From NCBI GenBank assembly GCA_026225475.1, contig JAMFSU010000101.1:1-64000 (forward strand): a DNA stretch of 64,000 nucleotides, written 5' to 3'. The stretch is from Duganella sp. (lineage in GTDB: Bacteria; Pseudomonadota; Gammaproteobacteria; Burkholderiales; Burkholderiaceae_D). The notes below the pieces were generated by a model. It was not told where the DNA came from. It ran no database searches and worked only from the letters and a program-made list of their open reading frames with translations. Both the position numbers and the translations under genes were made by a program. Positions 8,312 to 18,139 of this stretch are shown here, piece after piece; positions within the stretch are counted from its first letter, which is position 1; the number at the start of each line of letters is the position of its first letter.

Positions 8312-8899
8312 TTATTTTTGATCATCCAGCTTGGCCTTGAGCGATTGCGCCAATGCCAGATGATGTTGCAGACTGGGCAAGGACTTGACAGCGAAGTCCT
8401 TGACGTCCGGATCCTTGGCATCGGTAGCGGCCTTGCTGAACAGCTTGACCGCATCCTTGTGTGCACTCACACCGATCATGCCGACATATTGTTTGTCAAA
8501 CATGGTCCCATGCAATTTTTCAAGCACGGCAATTTTTGCACGTTGGGTCATGCTGGCATCGTCCGGCACGGACACATCCTTGGATGCCGCCAGCTTTTTG
8601 AGATCATCACGCAAGGTAGTGTGTTCATCGACCATCAAACTGGCAAACGTCTTGACGTCCGGGTTATTGCTCTTTTCCAGTGCCAATTTGCTGGCCTTGA
8701 GTTCGGCATTGCCTGCTTCCGCGGCGCTGTTGAGAAAACTCTTGTCCGGGCCCGGTATTGATTCAGCATAGGCTTGGCTCATGACCAGAACCAAGCCCAT
8801 CACCCCGAGCAAGGTGAGCAATAAGGCGGTGCGAATACCATTGAACGGGCGTGCCGAACGGCCCAAAGTAAGTTGCGAAGGAATGATGGAAATGGGCAT
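8312..8899 (-). CDS. DUF4142 exported protein
   Basis: The 195-residue product has an N-terminal membrane/signal segment (ALLLTLLGVMGLVLVMSQAYA) followed by a DUF4142 helical domain. Typical elements are DKSFLNSAAEAGNAEL, DVKTFASLMVDEHTTL and ALAQSLKAKLDDQK. DUF4142 proteins are periplasmic, have a ferritin-like helical-bundle character and often appear in stress-responsive loci. Their activity is unknown. ATG at 8899 follows GGGAAC and gives a normal signal sequence; the 31-residue extension up to 8992 is not needed. The gene is divergent from the PoxB-type gene, and the region between them carries a promoter-like element that recurs at 31201. Confidence 0.85.
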   Translation of the reverse strand: MPISIIPSQLTLGRSARPFNGIRTALLLTLLGVMGLVLVMSQAYAESIPGPDKSFLNSAAEAGNAELKASKLALEKSNNPDVKTFASLMVDEHTTLRDDLKKLAASKDVSVPDDASMTQRAKIAVLEKLHGTMFDKQYVGMIGVSAHKDAVKLFSKAATDAKDPDVKDFAVKSLPSLQHHLALAQSLKAKLDDQK

Positions 8900-9001
8900 G
8901 ATGGTGTTCCCTGAAAATGTGAAACGATTTAAAAGAGGCGTAAGGAGCATCTTCAGCGAAGACATGGGCTCCACTATAACAATCCACCACACCGCTGGGC
9001 A

Positions 9002-9030
9002 TCGGACACTGGCGTAGACCGCTGTAAGAA
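9002..9030 (+). promoter_or_regulatory. Shared upstream element, copy 1 (TCGGACA-N2-GGCGTA-N6-TGTARGA)
   Basis: The stretch TCGGACA..GGCGTA......TGTAAGA lies 200 bases before the PoxB-type start. It matches a stretch at 31201-31229, which lies 230 bases before another short stress-type locus, at about 21 of 29 positions and with identical spacing. Downstream at 9065-9086 is an imperfect dyad GTAAAG...CTTAC enclosing CCTACAG. The conservation in non-coding DNA suggests a common transcription-factor site or promoter. The regulator is unknown. Confidence 0.35.
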
Positions 9031-9201
9031 TTCAGGAGCACCGTCGCTGCGTCACGACAGCACGGTAAAGTCCTACAGCGACTTACTGCCACCGCTGATA
9101 CAAACACAGACCGGCGCGAGCTAAGCTGAAGTAAATACTCTTTGCATCTTGTTGGTGACACCGCGTTCTTTCCTTCTGCCCTATTGCCATCAGGAGTCCT
9201 C

Positions 9202-10920
9202 ATGTCCAGCACCGTCGCCGAAATGCTCGTAGAAACGCTGTACCAACTCGGCGTGCGGCAGATCTTCGGGGTGGTCGGCGATGCGCTCAATCCCTTCACC
9301 GATGCGATCCGGCGTGACCGCCGCATTGAATGGATCGGCGTACGGCACGAAGAAGGCGCGGCACTGGCTGCGGCCGGCCAAGCCAAGTTGAGCGGCCGCC
9401 TGGCGGTGTGCTGTGGCACTACCGGGCCAGGCGCCAACCATCTGGTTGCCGGCTTGTACGAAGCACGCAAGGATCATGCACCCGTGCTGGCGATTTCCGG
9501 CGGTGTCCCAGCCAGCCAGCGCGGCATTGATTATTTGCAGGAAAACACCCCTGACCTGTTGTTCCGCGATGTTGCCGTTTATACCCAAACCATCGTCGAT
9601 GCCGGGCAGGCAGTCCATGTCGTGCATCAGGCCATCGCCCAGGCATATTATCAACGTGGTGTCGCCCATCTCTGCATTCCGGCCGACATCATCGGTGCCA
9701 AACTGCCTGAGGTGCCACTACCGGCAACGTTCAACGCGTTGCGCCCGCGTCCGGAGGTAGCACCAGACGCCAGCGATCTGATGCAAGCCGTGCAGATGAT
9801 CAACCAGGCCAGCTCCGTGGCCATCTTCGTTGGTCAGGGTGCGCGCTCAGCCATTGATCAGATTGCCGTACTGGCCGACAAGCTGCGCGCGCCGATCTTG
9901 CACACGTTTCGCGCCAAGGATATGTTGCCCTATGACCATCCATTGTGGATCGGTGGGGTCGGTCTCATTGGCGGTGCTCCCGGCACTGATGCCTTGCAGG
10001 AGGCCCAACTGGTGCTGATGCTGGGTACCGACTACCCCTATTCCGAGTTCTTGCCGACGGCCACGCCCATCATTCAGATCGATGAGCGTGGCTTTGTGCT
10101 TGGTCGCCGCACTCCCGTCGCGCTGGGCATCACTGGTTCGGTCGGACCGGCGGTACAACAATTGCTGCAACAGGTGCACGGCAATAACGACGACAGCTTT
10201 CTGCGCAAGGTCAACGCCCATCGGCACAAATGGAACGATACGTTGGACCAGCGTGCCAAACAGCCCGTGCCAGCGCTGCCGGGCAAGCCCGGTAAGGCTA
10301 TCAAGCCGCAATATCTGGCGCGTCGGCTGAGCGACTGCGCTGCCGACGATGCCGTATTTGTGATCGATACCGGGGTCGTCACCCTATGGTGTGGCAATTG
10401 GCTGCGCCAGTCCGGCCAGCAACGCCTGCTGGCCTCGTTCAATAACGCCGCAGTCGGTACTGCGCTGGGCCAGGCCAATGGCATCCAGGCGTTGGCACGT
10501 CAGCGTCAAGTTATCGTGGCTGCTGGCGATGGCGGCTTTACCATGCTGCTCGGTGAATTCATGACCGCCGTCGAGCACCGTCTGCCGGTCAAGGTGGTAG
10601 TGTTCAATAACCGCGAGTGGGGGCTGGTGCATCTGGAAATGGAACAGGCGGGCATGCCGGCCTTCGCTGGGGCCGAGTTTCCCAACCTGGATTTCGCCCA
10701 GTTCGCGCGTGCCTGTGGTGCGCAAGGCTATGAAGCGAAAACCGTAGCGCAACTCGACGACGTCTTGCCCAACTGGCTAGCCACACCCGGCCCGGCCATT
10801 CTCAATGTCTGGATCGATCCGGACGAATTACCGCTGATGCCGCATATCAAACTGGAACAGATCTGGCATTTCGGTCTCGCCAAAGTCAAGGAAGCAATGA
10901 TATCGATGACGGGGAAATAA
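9202..10920 (+). CDS. Thiamine-diphosphate enzyme, pyruvate oxidase/dehydrogenase (PoxB) type
   Basis: The 572-residue protein has the three-domain layout of ThDP decarboxylases. The N-terminal Pyr domain begins MSSTVAEMLVETLYQLGVRQIFG and holds the catalytic Glu in HEEGAALAAAGQAKLSG. A central domain binds FAD or nucleotide (FVGQGARSAIDQIAVLADKL). The C-terminal PP domain has GDGGFTMLLGEF followed by NNREWG, the Mg/ThDP motif. Length and motifs fit PoxB, which oxidatively decarboxylates pyruvate to acetate and CO2 with quinone, but acetolactate synthase-like activity is not excluded. A strong AGGAGT site precedes ATG 9202. PoxB is usually a stationary-phase enzyme, consistent with its neighbours here. 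Confidence 0.82.
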   Translation: MSSTVAEMLVETLYQLGVRQIFGVVGDALNPFTDAIRRDRRIEWIGVRHEEGAALAAAGQAKLSGRLAVCCGTTGPGANHLVAGLYEARKDHAPVLAISGGVPASQRGIDYLQENTPDLLFRDVAVYTQTIVDAGQAVHVVHQAIAQAYYQRGVAHLCIPADIIGAKLPEVPLPATFNALRPRPEVAPDASDLMQAVQMINQASSVAIFVGQGARSAIDQIAVLADKLRAPILHTFRAKDMLPYDHPLWIGGVGLIGGAPGTDALQEAQLVLMLGTDYPYSEFLPTATPIIQIDERGFVLGRRTPVALGITGSVGPAVQQLLQQVHGNNDDSFLRKVNAHRHKWNDTLDQRAKQPVPALPGKPGKAIKPQYLARRLSDCAADDAVFVIDTGVVTLWCGNWLRQSGQQRLLASFNNAAVGTALGQANGIQALARQRQVIVAAGDGGFTMLLGEFMTAVEHRLPVKVVVFNNREWGLVHLEMEQAGMPAFAGAEFPNLDFAQFARACGAQGYEAKTVAQLDDVLPNWLATPGPAILNVWIDPDELPLMPHIKLEQIWHFGLAKVKEAMISMTGK

Positions 10921-10981
10921 ACCTGACTACTTGCCTGATCCATGTCTGCACTACTATTCGCTTGTGAGGAGAACTTCGACC

Positions 10982-11254
10982 ATGAATGACTTGACCACCG
11001 CCCCAGTGATTTATCCCAATGAACCACAAGCACGGCATGATTTTGCCAAGGAACTGCTGCAGCGCTACAACGACCTGCGACGCTGGGCGGCAGACAACTG
11101 GCCTAACAATGCCCAGCCGTTGAGCGCATCCGACTTCATCGCCAGCGAACGCGAACTGTTGTTATTGGTGGGTGCCCGCCTGCACAGCGGCGGCGACGCG
11201 AGCCGCCCAGGCGCAGCGCAGTATCGTGACAGTGTGCCCATGCCTTGGCCATGA
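10982..11254 (+). CDS. Hypothetical 90-residue protein
   Basis: The frame begins at ATG 10982 behind a good GAGGAG site, 61 bases after the PoxB-type stop, so the two may be co-transcribed. The product is polar and helical in look (RHDFAKELLQRYNDLRRWAA) and ends ...SVPMPWP. It has no signal peptide. The middle ASDFIASERELLLLVGARL is conserved-looking, but I do not recognise a family. The stop lies 14 bases before the convergent treY stop. Confidence 0.6.
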   Translation: MNDLTTAPVIYPNEPQARHDFAKELLQRYNDLRRWAADNWPNNAQPLSASDFIASERELLLLVGARLHSGGDASRPGAAQYRDSVPMPWP

Positions 11255-11268
11255 ATGGCGCTAGCACA

Positions 11269-14046
11269 CTACCTGGACAGCACCAACAAATCGACTGGAA
11301 AGCCACGCAACACCGCTGCCACCGGTAATGCCCACGGGCCATCGGCAATCACCGTGAGCGCCCCTTGCGCGCCACTCAGAATGCTTTGCCATTGCTTGCC
11401 TGAATGCGTTGGCAACAGCACACGGGTGTCGCCCCAGCGGGACGCTTCGATCAGCGGCAAATCATCTTCCGCATTGATTTCGCCCGCGCTATGGCGGCTA
11501 CAGACCACCACCACGGTGCACGTGTCAACGCTGCGCGCAAACGCAATGAGCTTGCTGGCCAGGCTGCCCTGCACGGTCAGCGGCACATAATGGCCCTTGT
11601 TGAACAAGTCCGAATGGCTGCGCCGGAAATGCAGCAGCATCTGGATCAACTGTTGTTTACAACCACCGCTGCGCCAATCGTCCAGCGTCAACGGCTGGCG
11701 CTGGCCGTGCTGCATCATGGCTTGTCGCGCGGCATAATCAACCGCGCGCCGGTTGTCGGGATCGACCAGGCTGAAATCCCAGAATTCACACCCCTGATAC
11801 AAATCCGGCACCCCCGGCATGGTCAGGCGTAGCATGGTCTGGCTAAGGCCATTGAGCGCACCGGCAGCGGCAATTTGGTCCAGAAACTGTTGCAAGGCCG
11901 GGAGGAAGTCATTGTCTGGCGCATCCCGCAAGATCTGCATCAAAAACGCATCACACACCGCTTCGTAAGCCAGATCGGGCGCATTCCAGTCGGAGCGCCG
12001 CTTGGCTTCGCGCAAGGCCTTCTGCTGCCAGGCCGATAGTCGTTGCCGCACGTCACGCAGATCAAGCCGCGCCAATGGCCACACGCCAATCAGGCTTTGA
12101 TACAGCATCAGCTCGTCGACTGCATCGATAGGCGCTTGTGCCCGTGCGGCCTGATTGATCTGCTGCCACTGCCGCAGCGCCTGCCCCCATTGTTGCGGCA
12201 CTTCGCTGAGCACCGCCAGTCGCGCCCGCGCATCCTCGCCCCGCTTATGATCATGCGTGGCGGTGCTCAACATTGCGTCCGGAAAATGATAGTGGCGTTG
12301 TGCCGCATATCGGTGCAAGTGATCGCTGGACAAAGCCAGTTGCGCTGGCATCGAACCGACCTCGTTGCGCGAGAGCAGACGGCCATAGCGGTAAAACGCC
12401 GTATCCTCGGTCGACTTGGCCGTCAACGGCGGCGTCAGTTGCTGCCAGCGCGTGCGCGCACGCCAGCGCAGTTGCTTCGTCGCAGGTGAGGCGGCCGACG
12501 CTGCGCCGCTAAGCCAGGCCACCACGGCCAGCAAGCTTGGCCGGTCGAGCGCACGCAAGCGCTCACTTACCTGCGTTGCGGTGGTGCGGATCAGGTGGGC
12601 ATCGTAGGGGCAACAGCCATCGGCGTCGGCATAACTACGGTACACCGGAAAACTGACCAGCAGTTCCAGCACACAGCGGTGGATTGAGTGCAGCGACAAG
12701 TCGCGCGTGGCCGGTTCACTGCGTGCCAGGGTATGCAAGGTCTGGCACAAGGCCTGCAACTCACTGGCAAAATTCTGCTCCAGCAAGCGCCGCCGCGTGT
12801 TACTTACCAATGGTCGGAAAAGCCTGGCGTCGACATCGCTATCGGCGCAACTGCGATACCAGATGGCATCAAGTGCGACGCTGCCGTGTCCCTCGTGCAA
12901 CCAGGCCCCGACCTGGTCCATGAAGTCATAGCCACTGGTGCCGTCAAGCCCCCAATCAACCGGTAGCTGTTCATCGGTTGCCAGGATTTTTTCAGCAATG
13001 ATGTACACCGGCTGCGGCGTCCAGGCCGCGCGCAGCGATTGCAGCCGGGTGCGCAGTTGCCGCGCATAGGCGCGCGGGTCGGCCAGGCCATCGATATGAT
13101 CGATGCGCACACCGTCCACCAGCCCTTGCTCGACCAGCCGGAACAAACCACTGTGTGTCGCCTCGAAGACGTCCTCGCGTTCCACCCGCATGCCGATCAG
13201 GTCGCCGATTTCAAAAAACCGCCGCCAGTTGATTTCATCGCCGGCATTGCGCCAATCGCACAGGCGGTAGTGCTGGCATTCCAGCAATGCATGCATGGCC
13301 GCGCCCGGCGCCGTGACAAGCTGCTGCAGCAATGCCGCGATGGCAGTCGCGCCGGCGTCTTGTGCTGCGGCCACCTGCAATAATTGCCAACCGCGTTGCG
13401 CCTGCTGTTGCAACGCTGGCTTATCGCCATGCGCCAATGCTGCAAAGATCGCGCGCGCCTCATCCAGACACGGCGCATCGCTGTGCGCCAGGAGCGCGGC
13501 ATAGGCCTGCGGCGCCAGCGGCAAATGCTGATCGCCATAGGTAATACTAAAGCGTCCGCTGCGGCCATCGAAGTCCAGTGTAAAGGCGCCAGCGCTGAGC
13601 AGTACACCGTAGGAATCACCCAATATCGGCAGCAATACCTTGCCATGCAGGGCGGTATCGGGCCCCTGCCATGCAATATCGAACCAGTTGGCGTAAGCAC
13701 TCTGCTCGCCCCATAGCAAGACATCGCACCACCAGGGATTCTGACTGCCGATGGCCATATGGTTCGGCACGATATCGAGGATCAAGCCCATGCCACGTTG
13801 ATGCAAGCCCTGTACCAGAGCGCGCAAGCCGGGCTCGCCACCTAGCTCAGGATTGACTTGCTGCGGATCGACCACGTCATAACCATGGGTCGATCCGCTT
13901 CTGGCACTGAAAATCGGCGAGGCGTAAATATGACTGACGCCGAGTGCCGCGAAATAATCGCATTGGGCCAAGGCCTCGGCAAAGCCGAAACCGCGATGCA
14001 ATTGCAGCCGCAAGGTGCTGTGCGGTCGCGCTGAACGGATCGTCAT
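11269..14046 (-). CDS. treY: Maltooligosyl trehalose synthase
   Basis: The 925-residue GH13 enzyme converts the reducing-end maltose unit of a malto-oligosaccharide to a trehalose unit (EC 5.4.99.15). Domain A starts MTIRSARPHSTLRLQLHRGF; the family fingerprint SHIYASPIFSARSGSTHGYD is at about residues 38-57. Catalytic-region motifs are GVRIDHIDGLADP (nucleophile Asp), IIAEKIL (acid/base Glu) and TATHDHKRGEDARAR. It is the last gene of the operon, and its ATG overlaps the malQ stop by ATGA (14043-14046), indicating translational coupling. The longer frame up to 14367 only runs into malQ and was rejected. It pairs with TreZ, encoded two genes upstream. Confidence 0.95.
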   Translation of the reverse strand: MTIRSARPHSTLRLQLHRGFGFAEALAQCDYFAALGVSHIYASPIFSARSGSTHGYDVVDPQQVNPELGGEPGLRALVQGLHQRGMGLILDIVPNHMAIGSQNPWWCDVLLWGEQSAYANWFDIAWQGPDTALHGKVLLPILGDSYGVLLSAGAFTLDFDGRSGRFSITYGDQHLPLAPQAYAALLAHSDAPCLDEARAIFAALAHGDKPALQQQAQRGWQLLQVAAAQDAGATAIAALLQQLVTAPGAAMHALLECQHYRLCDWRNAGDEINWRRFFEIGDLIGMRVEREDVFEATHSGLFRLVEQGLVDGVRIDHIDGLADPRAYARQLRTRLQSLRAAWTPQPVYIIAEKILATDEQLPVDWGLDGTSGYDFMDQVGAWLHEGHGSVALDAIWYRSCADSDVDARLFRPLVSNTRRRLLEQNFASELQALCQTLHTLARSEPATRDLSLHSIHRCVLELLVSFPVYRSYADADGCCPYDAHLIRTTATQVSERLRALDRPSLLAVVAWLSGAASAASPATKQLRWRARTRWQQLTPPLTAKSTEDTAFYRYGRLLSRNEVGSMPAQLALSSDHLHRYAAQRHYHFPDAMLSTATHDHKRGEDARARLAVLSEVPQQWGQALRQWQQINQAARAQAPIDAVDELMLYQSLIGVWPLARLDLRDVRQRLSAWQQKALREAKRRSDWNAPDLAYEAVCDAFLMQILRDAPDNDFLPALQQFLDQIAAAGALNGLSQTMLRLTMPGVPDLYQGCEFWDFSLVDPDNRRAVDYAARQAMMQHGQRQPLTLDDWRSGGCKQQLIQMLLHFRRSHSDLFNKGHYVPLTVQGSLASKLIAFARSVDTCTVVVVCSRHSAGEINAEDDLPLIEASRWGDTRVLLPTHSGKQWQSILSGAQGALTVIADGPWALPVAAVLRGFPVDLLVLSR

Positions 14047-16247
14047 GGTGCAATCTTTCCGGCACGGCTCAGCGCCGCCCCCTGTAATCGGCCATGCTGC
14101 AACAAACGCAGGCGGCGACGGCAATCGGTCTGACTCAGCAGATCGCTGCTGGCCACTGGTACGCGACGTTGCCAGTTGGGGTGATCTGCGACGGTGCCGG
14201 GTAGATTCGGCTGCTGCTCCAGTCCCAACAAATCTTCCAGCGGCAACAGCGTCAATGGTGCCGGCGTTGCTGCGACAAAGGCGGCAGCGCCATCGATGAC
14301 TGCCTGCGGCGCATCTGCACCCGGCACAGCACCGCTGACACAAGCGGCCTCCAGCAGTGCTTGCCACATCAGGCTACGGTCCAGTTGCCGTTCGCTGTGC
14401 GTCTGTGCCTCGCTCACGCCAGGCGGCAGCAGATCAAGCCGGCTGCGCCAATCGATATCGCAGCCTTTCCACCAGCCCGCCAGCGGCGGCAAGTCATGGG
14501 TTGAGGTAGTGGCGATGGCATCCGGCGACCATTGGGCCGGTGCCAGGAACGGTGCCGCTGCCAGCCCGGCTTGTGATTGGCGCTGAAACAGCAGCACACC
14601 GATACCAAGCAAGCCGGTTTGTTTCAGGGCACCGTCGAAACCTGGCGGCACCGTCCCGAGGTCTTCGCCGATCACAATCGCCCGATGCCGCCACGACTCC
14701 AGCGCCACCAGCCGCAACAAGTCGCGCGCCGGATAACGCAGATAGGCGCCATGTTTGGCATCCGCTCCTTCCGGTGTGAGCCATAGACGTGTCAAGCCCA
14801 TCACATGGTCTATGCGCACGCCGCCAGCATGGGCGAAGGCGGCACGCAGCATGGCAATATACGATCGATATCCCTCGGCGCGCATGGCCAGCGGCGAAAA
14901 AGCGCCAATACCCCAATTTTGCCCGCGGGCGTTGAGCTGGTCCGGTGGCGCACCCACCGATAATCCGGTAATCATTTCACTGCGGTGGCTCCAGGTCTGG
15001 CTGCCGCCGTTATCTGCCCCCACTGCCAGATCAGCAATCAAGCCAATCGCCATGCCGCCCGCACAGGCACGTTGTTGCGCCAACTGCAAGCCACGCGCCG
15101 CCTGCCATTGCAAGAAAATATGGAAATCGACCTGCGCCGATTCGTCAGCGGCGAAGGCACGCACCGTTGCCGCTTGCGGTTGCTGCCACTGCTGCGGCCA
15201 TTGGCGCCAGTCACTGGCAATGGTAGCGTCGCTGCTACGCAAATGATGATGCAATGCTTCGAACACGGCGTGGTCGTGCAGCGCCTGTCCACCTTGGCGG
15301 CGAAACGCCGCCAGTTCAGCGGTGGGTCGCTCCTGCTGACGGTATTTGGCATACAGGTGACGCAACAGCAGCAATCGGTGCGCACCGGCCTCCGGCCATG
15401 GAATCTGACTGGCCTGTTGCAACCGCTGATGGCGCGCGGTCACCTCGGCGCCAGCATCCGCGAGGACTTGTTGCACCGCCGCCGGCCCTAGTAACGCATT
15501 GGGATCGATATGCAAGACATTGTGAAACAAGCGGCTCGACGGCGAGTACGGGCTGCAACGACCAGGGTCGGCACTGAACAGCGCGTGCACCGGCGACATC
15601 GCCAATGCATCCGCTGCTTCGCCCGCGGCCGCCTCGGCCAGTTCCGCCAGGCTGCCGAAGTGGCCAATCCCGGCGTCACCATCACTGCGCAAGCCGTATA
15701 GTTGCGCCGCCAGGCCCCAGGCGTTGCTGCGCTGGCTGTCGCCGACGCTGGCTGCGAGCGCGTCGCGCACGCCATAGCAGCGCGCCGGCGCCACCGCCAG
15801 AGTCACCTCGACGTCGCCCATCTGGAGCCGGTGATAGCCGATTTCCTCGGGGGCATTGATGAACGGTTCCTGATCAAGTGACGTCGACACCTGGCAATGC
15901 AGCGTGCGCCCCGATTCCAGTGTGATCACCGCAGACCGTCCATGCCAATGGCCGCCCATCGGCAAGGCCAGCGGCTGGCCACTCTCGGCAGTCATCAGCG
16001 GTGCCAGCGCAGCCGGTTGTTGCAGCGTCTGCAACTGTGCCATGCTGTCCTGAGTCTGGCGCAGACTATCGCAAGGCAATCCCAGACTTGCCAGGATAGT
16101 GCGCAGCGACGCGGCGCTCACCACCTGCGGCTGCTGATAGGCATCGATCCAATTGACCGCGATACCGGCCAGGGCTGCCAGCGCCTGCACCGCCTGATCG
16201 TAGTCGCTCATCGGCACTGAGGTGGTCGATGCAGATAACCTTGTCAT
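14043..16247 (-). CDS. malQ: 4-alpha-glucanotransferase (amylomaltase)
   Basis: The 734-residue GH77 enzyme transfers alpha-1,4-glucan segments between malto-oligosaccharides (EC 2.4.1.25). Motifs seen are GVRIDHVMGLTRLWLTPEG (nucleophile Asp), VIGEDLGTVPPGFD (acid/base Glu) and TSTHDLPPLAGWW. The N-terminal ~150 residues form the extra domain found in long bacterial MalQ proteins. ATG 16247 overlaps the treZ stop (ATGA, 16244-16247). The enzyme can recycle the short maltodextrins left by GlgX and TreZ, which fits its place in the operon. Confidence 0.94.
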   Translation of the reverse strand: MTRLSASTTSVPMSDYDQAVQALAALAGIAVNWIDAYQQPQVVSAASLRTILASLGLPCDSLRQTQDSMAQLQTLQQPAALAPLMTAESGQPLALPMGGHWHGRSAVITLESGRTLHCQVSTSLDQEPFINAPEEIGYHRLQMGDVEVTLAVAPARCYGVRDALAASVGDSQRSNAWGLAAQLYGLRSDGDAGIGHFGSLAELAEAAAGEAADALAMSPVHALFSADPGRCSPYSPSSRLFHNVLHIDPNALLGPAAVQQVLADAGAEVTARHQRLQQASQIPWPEAGAHRLLLLRHLYAKYRQQERPTAELAAFRRQGGQALHDHAVFEALHHHLRSSDATIASDWRQWPQQWQQPQAATVRAFAADESAQVDFHIFLQWQAARGLQLAQQRACAGGMAIGLIADLAVGADNGGSQTWSHRSEMITGLSVGAPPDQLNARGQNWGIGAFSPLAMRAEGYRSYIAMLRAAFAHAGGVRIDHVMGLTRLWLTPEGADAKHGAYLRYPARDLLRLVALESWRHRAIVIGEDLGTVPPGFDGALKQTGLLGIGVLLFQRQSQAGLAAAPFLAPAQWSPDAIATTSTHDLPPLAGWWKGCDIDWRSRLDLLPPGVSEAQTHSERQLDRSLMWQALLEAACVSGAVPGADAPQAVIDGAAAFVAATPAPLTLLPLEDLLGLEQQPNLPGTVADHPNWQRRVPVASSDLLSQTDCRRRLRLLQHGRLQGAALSRAGKIAP

Positions 16248-18139
16248 GCTGCCTCCGTGCACAGAACCAGAATCGCATGCTGCGCCAGTTCACCATCGGC
16301 CAGCGTCTTGAGCACGCCACCGCTATCAAACAACACATCAGCGCCCGCCAGCGGTGCGGCCAGTTGCTCCAGTGCCAATGGCACCGCCGTGGCCGCCAGA
16401 TTGAGCACGATTGCCAGCACCTTGCCATTGTTGAGATGCCAGCGCGCATGCACCGCCGCCGCGCCGATGGCCTCGGCACCGAGCGCGACAGCACCGTTGA
16501 GGTAGGGCGAAATCGCCAGACGCCGGATTTGCAGCAGCTTGTAGCAGTACGCCAGCCATTGCTGCGCGCTTGGCAAGGAATGAGTGTCGACCGGCTCCGG
16601 AATCGATGCCATGAAGGTGGCGAAGCTGTTGGGGTCCGGCAAGCTGGCCAGCATCGCGTCATCGGCGAATTCCGGGAAACGCGCAAACTCCTTGCGACGG
16701 CCGCTGCGTACGGCTTCGGCCAAGGCTGGATCGGCATGACTGGTGAAGTAATAGAACGGCTGCTGCGCGCCATACTCTTCGCCCATGAATAACATGGGTA
16801 TCTGCGGCGATAGCAACACCAGCGCCAGCGCTGCCTGCAGAGCCGCCGGTGCGGCCAGTTGCGTGAGCCGTTCACCGCGCCCGCGGTTGCCGATCTGATC
16901 GTGGTTTTGCAGGAACAGTACAAATGCCGTCGGTGGCAAAGCCGCGCTCGGTTCGCCGCGTGCCACATAGTCACGATAAGGCGATGCCTGGCCCTGATAG
17001 ATGAAGCCTTCTTGCAAACAGCGCGCCAGCTTTTGCGCCGGCTGTTCGGCATAGTCGGCGTAATAGCCGCCCTGTTCTCCGGTCAGTAGCACGTGCAATA
17101 CATGATGACCATCATCGTTCCACTGCGCCGCATACCGGCCTGTGTTGCCAGCGCCGCCATCGAGCAGGGACGCCGCATTGCCATCGTGTTCCAGCACCAG
17201 GTGTACATGACGACGACCACCGCCCAACTCCGCTGCTTCGCTGGCGATGGCATCTTGCACACGCTGTGCCAGTGTGCTCAACCATTGCGGTTCGCCAATG
17301 GCATGCGCAGCATCCAGGCGCAGGCCATCAAAGCGATATTCCTGCAACCAGTACAAGGCATTGCAGGCAAAGAAGTCGGCCACCTGCGGCCGTCGATAAT
17401 CAATGGTCTGCCCCCAGGGAGTGCTGCTGTCGTGCCGAAAAAAGGACTCGGCATAGCTGTTGAGGTAGTTGCCGTCCGGCCCAAAATGGTTGTAGACCAC
17501 ATCGAGGAAAACCATCATGCCCAGACCATGCGCGGTATCGATCAATAACTTCAACTGTTCCGGCGTACCGTAACTGGCATCCGGCGCAAACGGCAGCACA
17601 CCATCGTAGCCCCAGTTGTAGGCGCCCGGAAACTCTGCCACCGGCATCAGTTCAATTGCGGTAATGCCAAGCGCGGCCAGTTCCGGCAGGCGCTGGGTGA
17701 CACCGGCGAAGCCGCCGAGCGCACCGACATGCAATTCGTAGAGCACCGTCTCATGCCAGGGGCGGCCACGCCAGGACTGGTTCTGCCAGGCATATGCGGT
17801 GGCATCGATGACGACGCTGTCAGCATGCACGTCACCAGCCTGGCACCGCGACGCCGGATCCGGTACGTGTAGTTGCCCCGCGTTCTGCGTCATCAGCGCA
17901 TAACGATACTGGCTATGCGCGGCGCAATCGGTGTCGATGCTGAACCAGCCGTCACCCTCCGGCTGCATTGGCACAGACCGATAGCCATCGCCGTCGGCGG
18001 CTAGTTCGACCGCTACGGTGTTGGCCTGCGGTGCCCACAGACGGAAACGGGTGCGCTCCTGGCCCAGATATTCGGCGCCAAACGGCAGGCGATAATGAAA
18101 ACTGATCTGCGGGGCATCAATGGCGACAAAGCTGTTCAT
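16244..18139 (-). CDS. treZ: Maltooligosyltrehalose trehalohydrolase
   Basis: The 631-residue GH13 enzyme releases free trehalose from maltooligosyl-trehalose (EC 3.2.1.141). An N-terminal CBM48-like domain (FRLWAPQANTVAVELA, residues 30-110) precedes the barrel. Motifs are GLRLDAAHAIGEP (nucleophile), LVLEHDGN (acid/base) and FVLFLQNHDQIGNRGRG, typical of TreZ. Its ATG overlaps the glgX stop (ATGA, 18136-18139). With TreY it forms the TreYZ route from glycogen to trehalose. Confidence 0.95.
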   Translation of the reverse strand: MNSFVAIDAPQISFHYRLPFGAEYLGQERTRFRLWAPQANTVAVELAADGDGYRSVPMQPEGDGWFSIDTDCAAHSQYRYALMTQNAGQLHVPDPASRCQAGDVHADSVVIDATAYAWQNQSWRGRPWHETVLYELHVGALGGFAGVTQRLPELAALGITAIELMPVAEFPGAYNWGYDGVLPFAPDASYGTPEQLKLLIDTAHGLGMMVFLDVVYNHFGPDGNYLNSYAESFFRHDSSTPWGQTIDYRRPQVADFFACNALYWLQEYRFDGLRLDAAHAIGEPQWLSTLAQRVQDAIASEAAELGGGRRHVHLVLEHDGNAASLLDGGAGNTGRYAAQWNDDGHHVLHVLLTGEQGGYYADYAEQPAQKLARCLQEGFIYQGQASPYRDYVARGEPSAALPPTAFVLFLQNHDQIGNRGRGERLTQLAAPAALQAALALVLLSPQIPMLFMGEEYGAQQPFYYFTSHADPALAEAVRSGRRKEFARFPEFADDAMLASLPDPNSFATFMASIPEPVDTHSLPSAQQWLAYCYKLLQIRRLAISPYLNGAVALGAEAIGAAAVHARWHLNNGKVLAIVLNLAATAVPLALEQLAAPLAGADVLFDSGGVLKTLADGELAQHAILVLCTEAA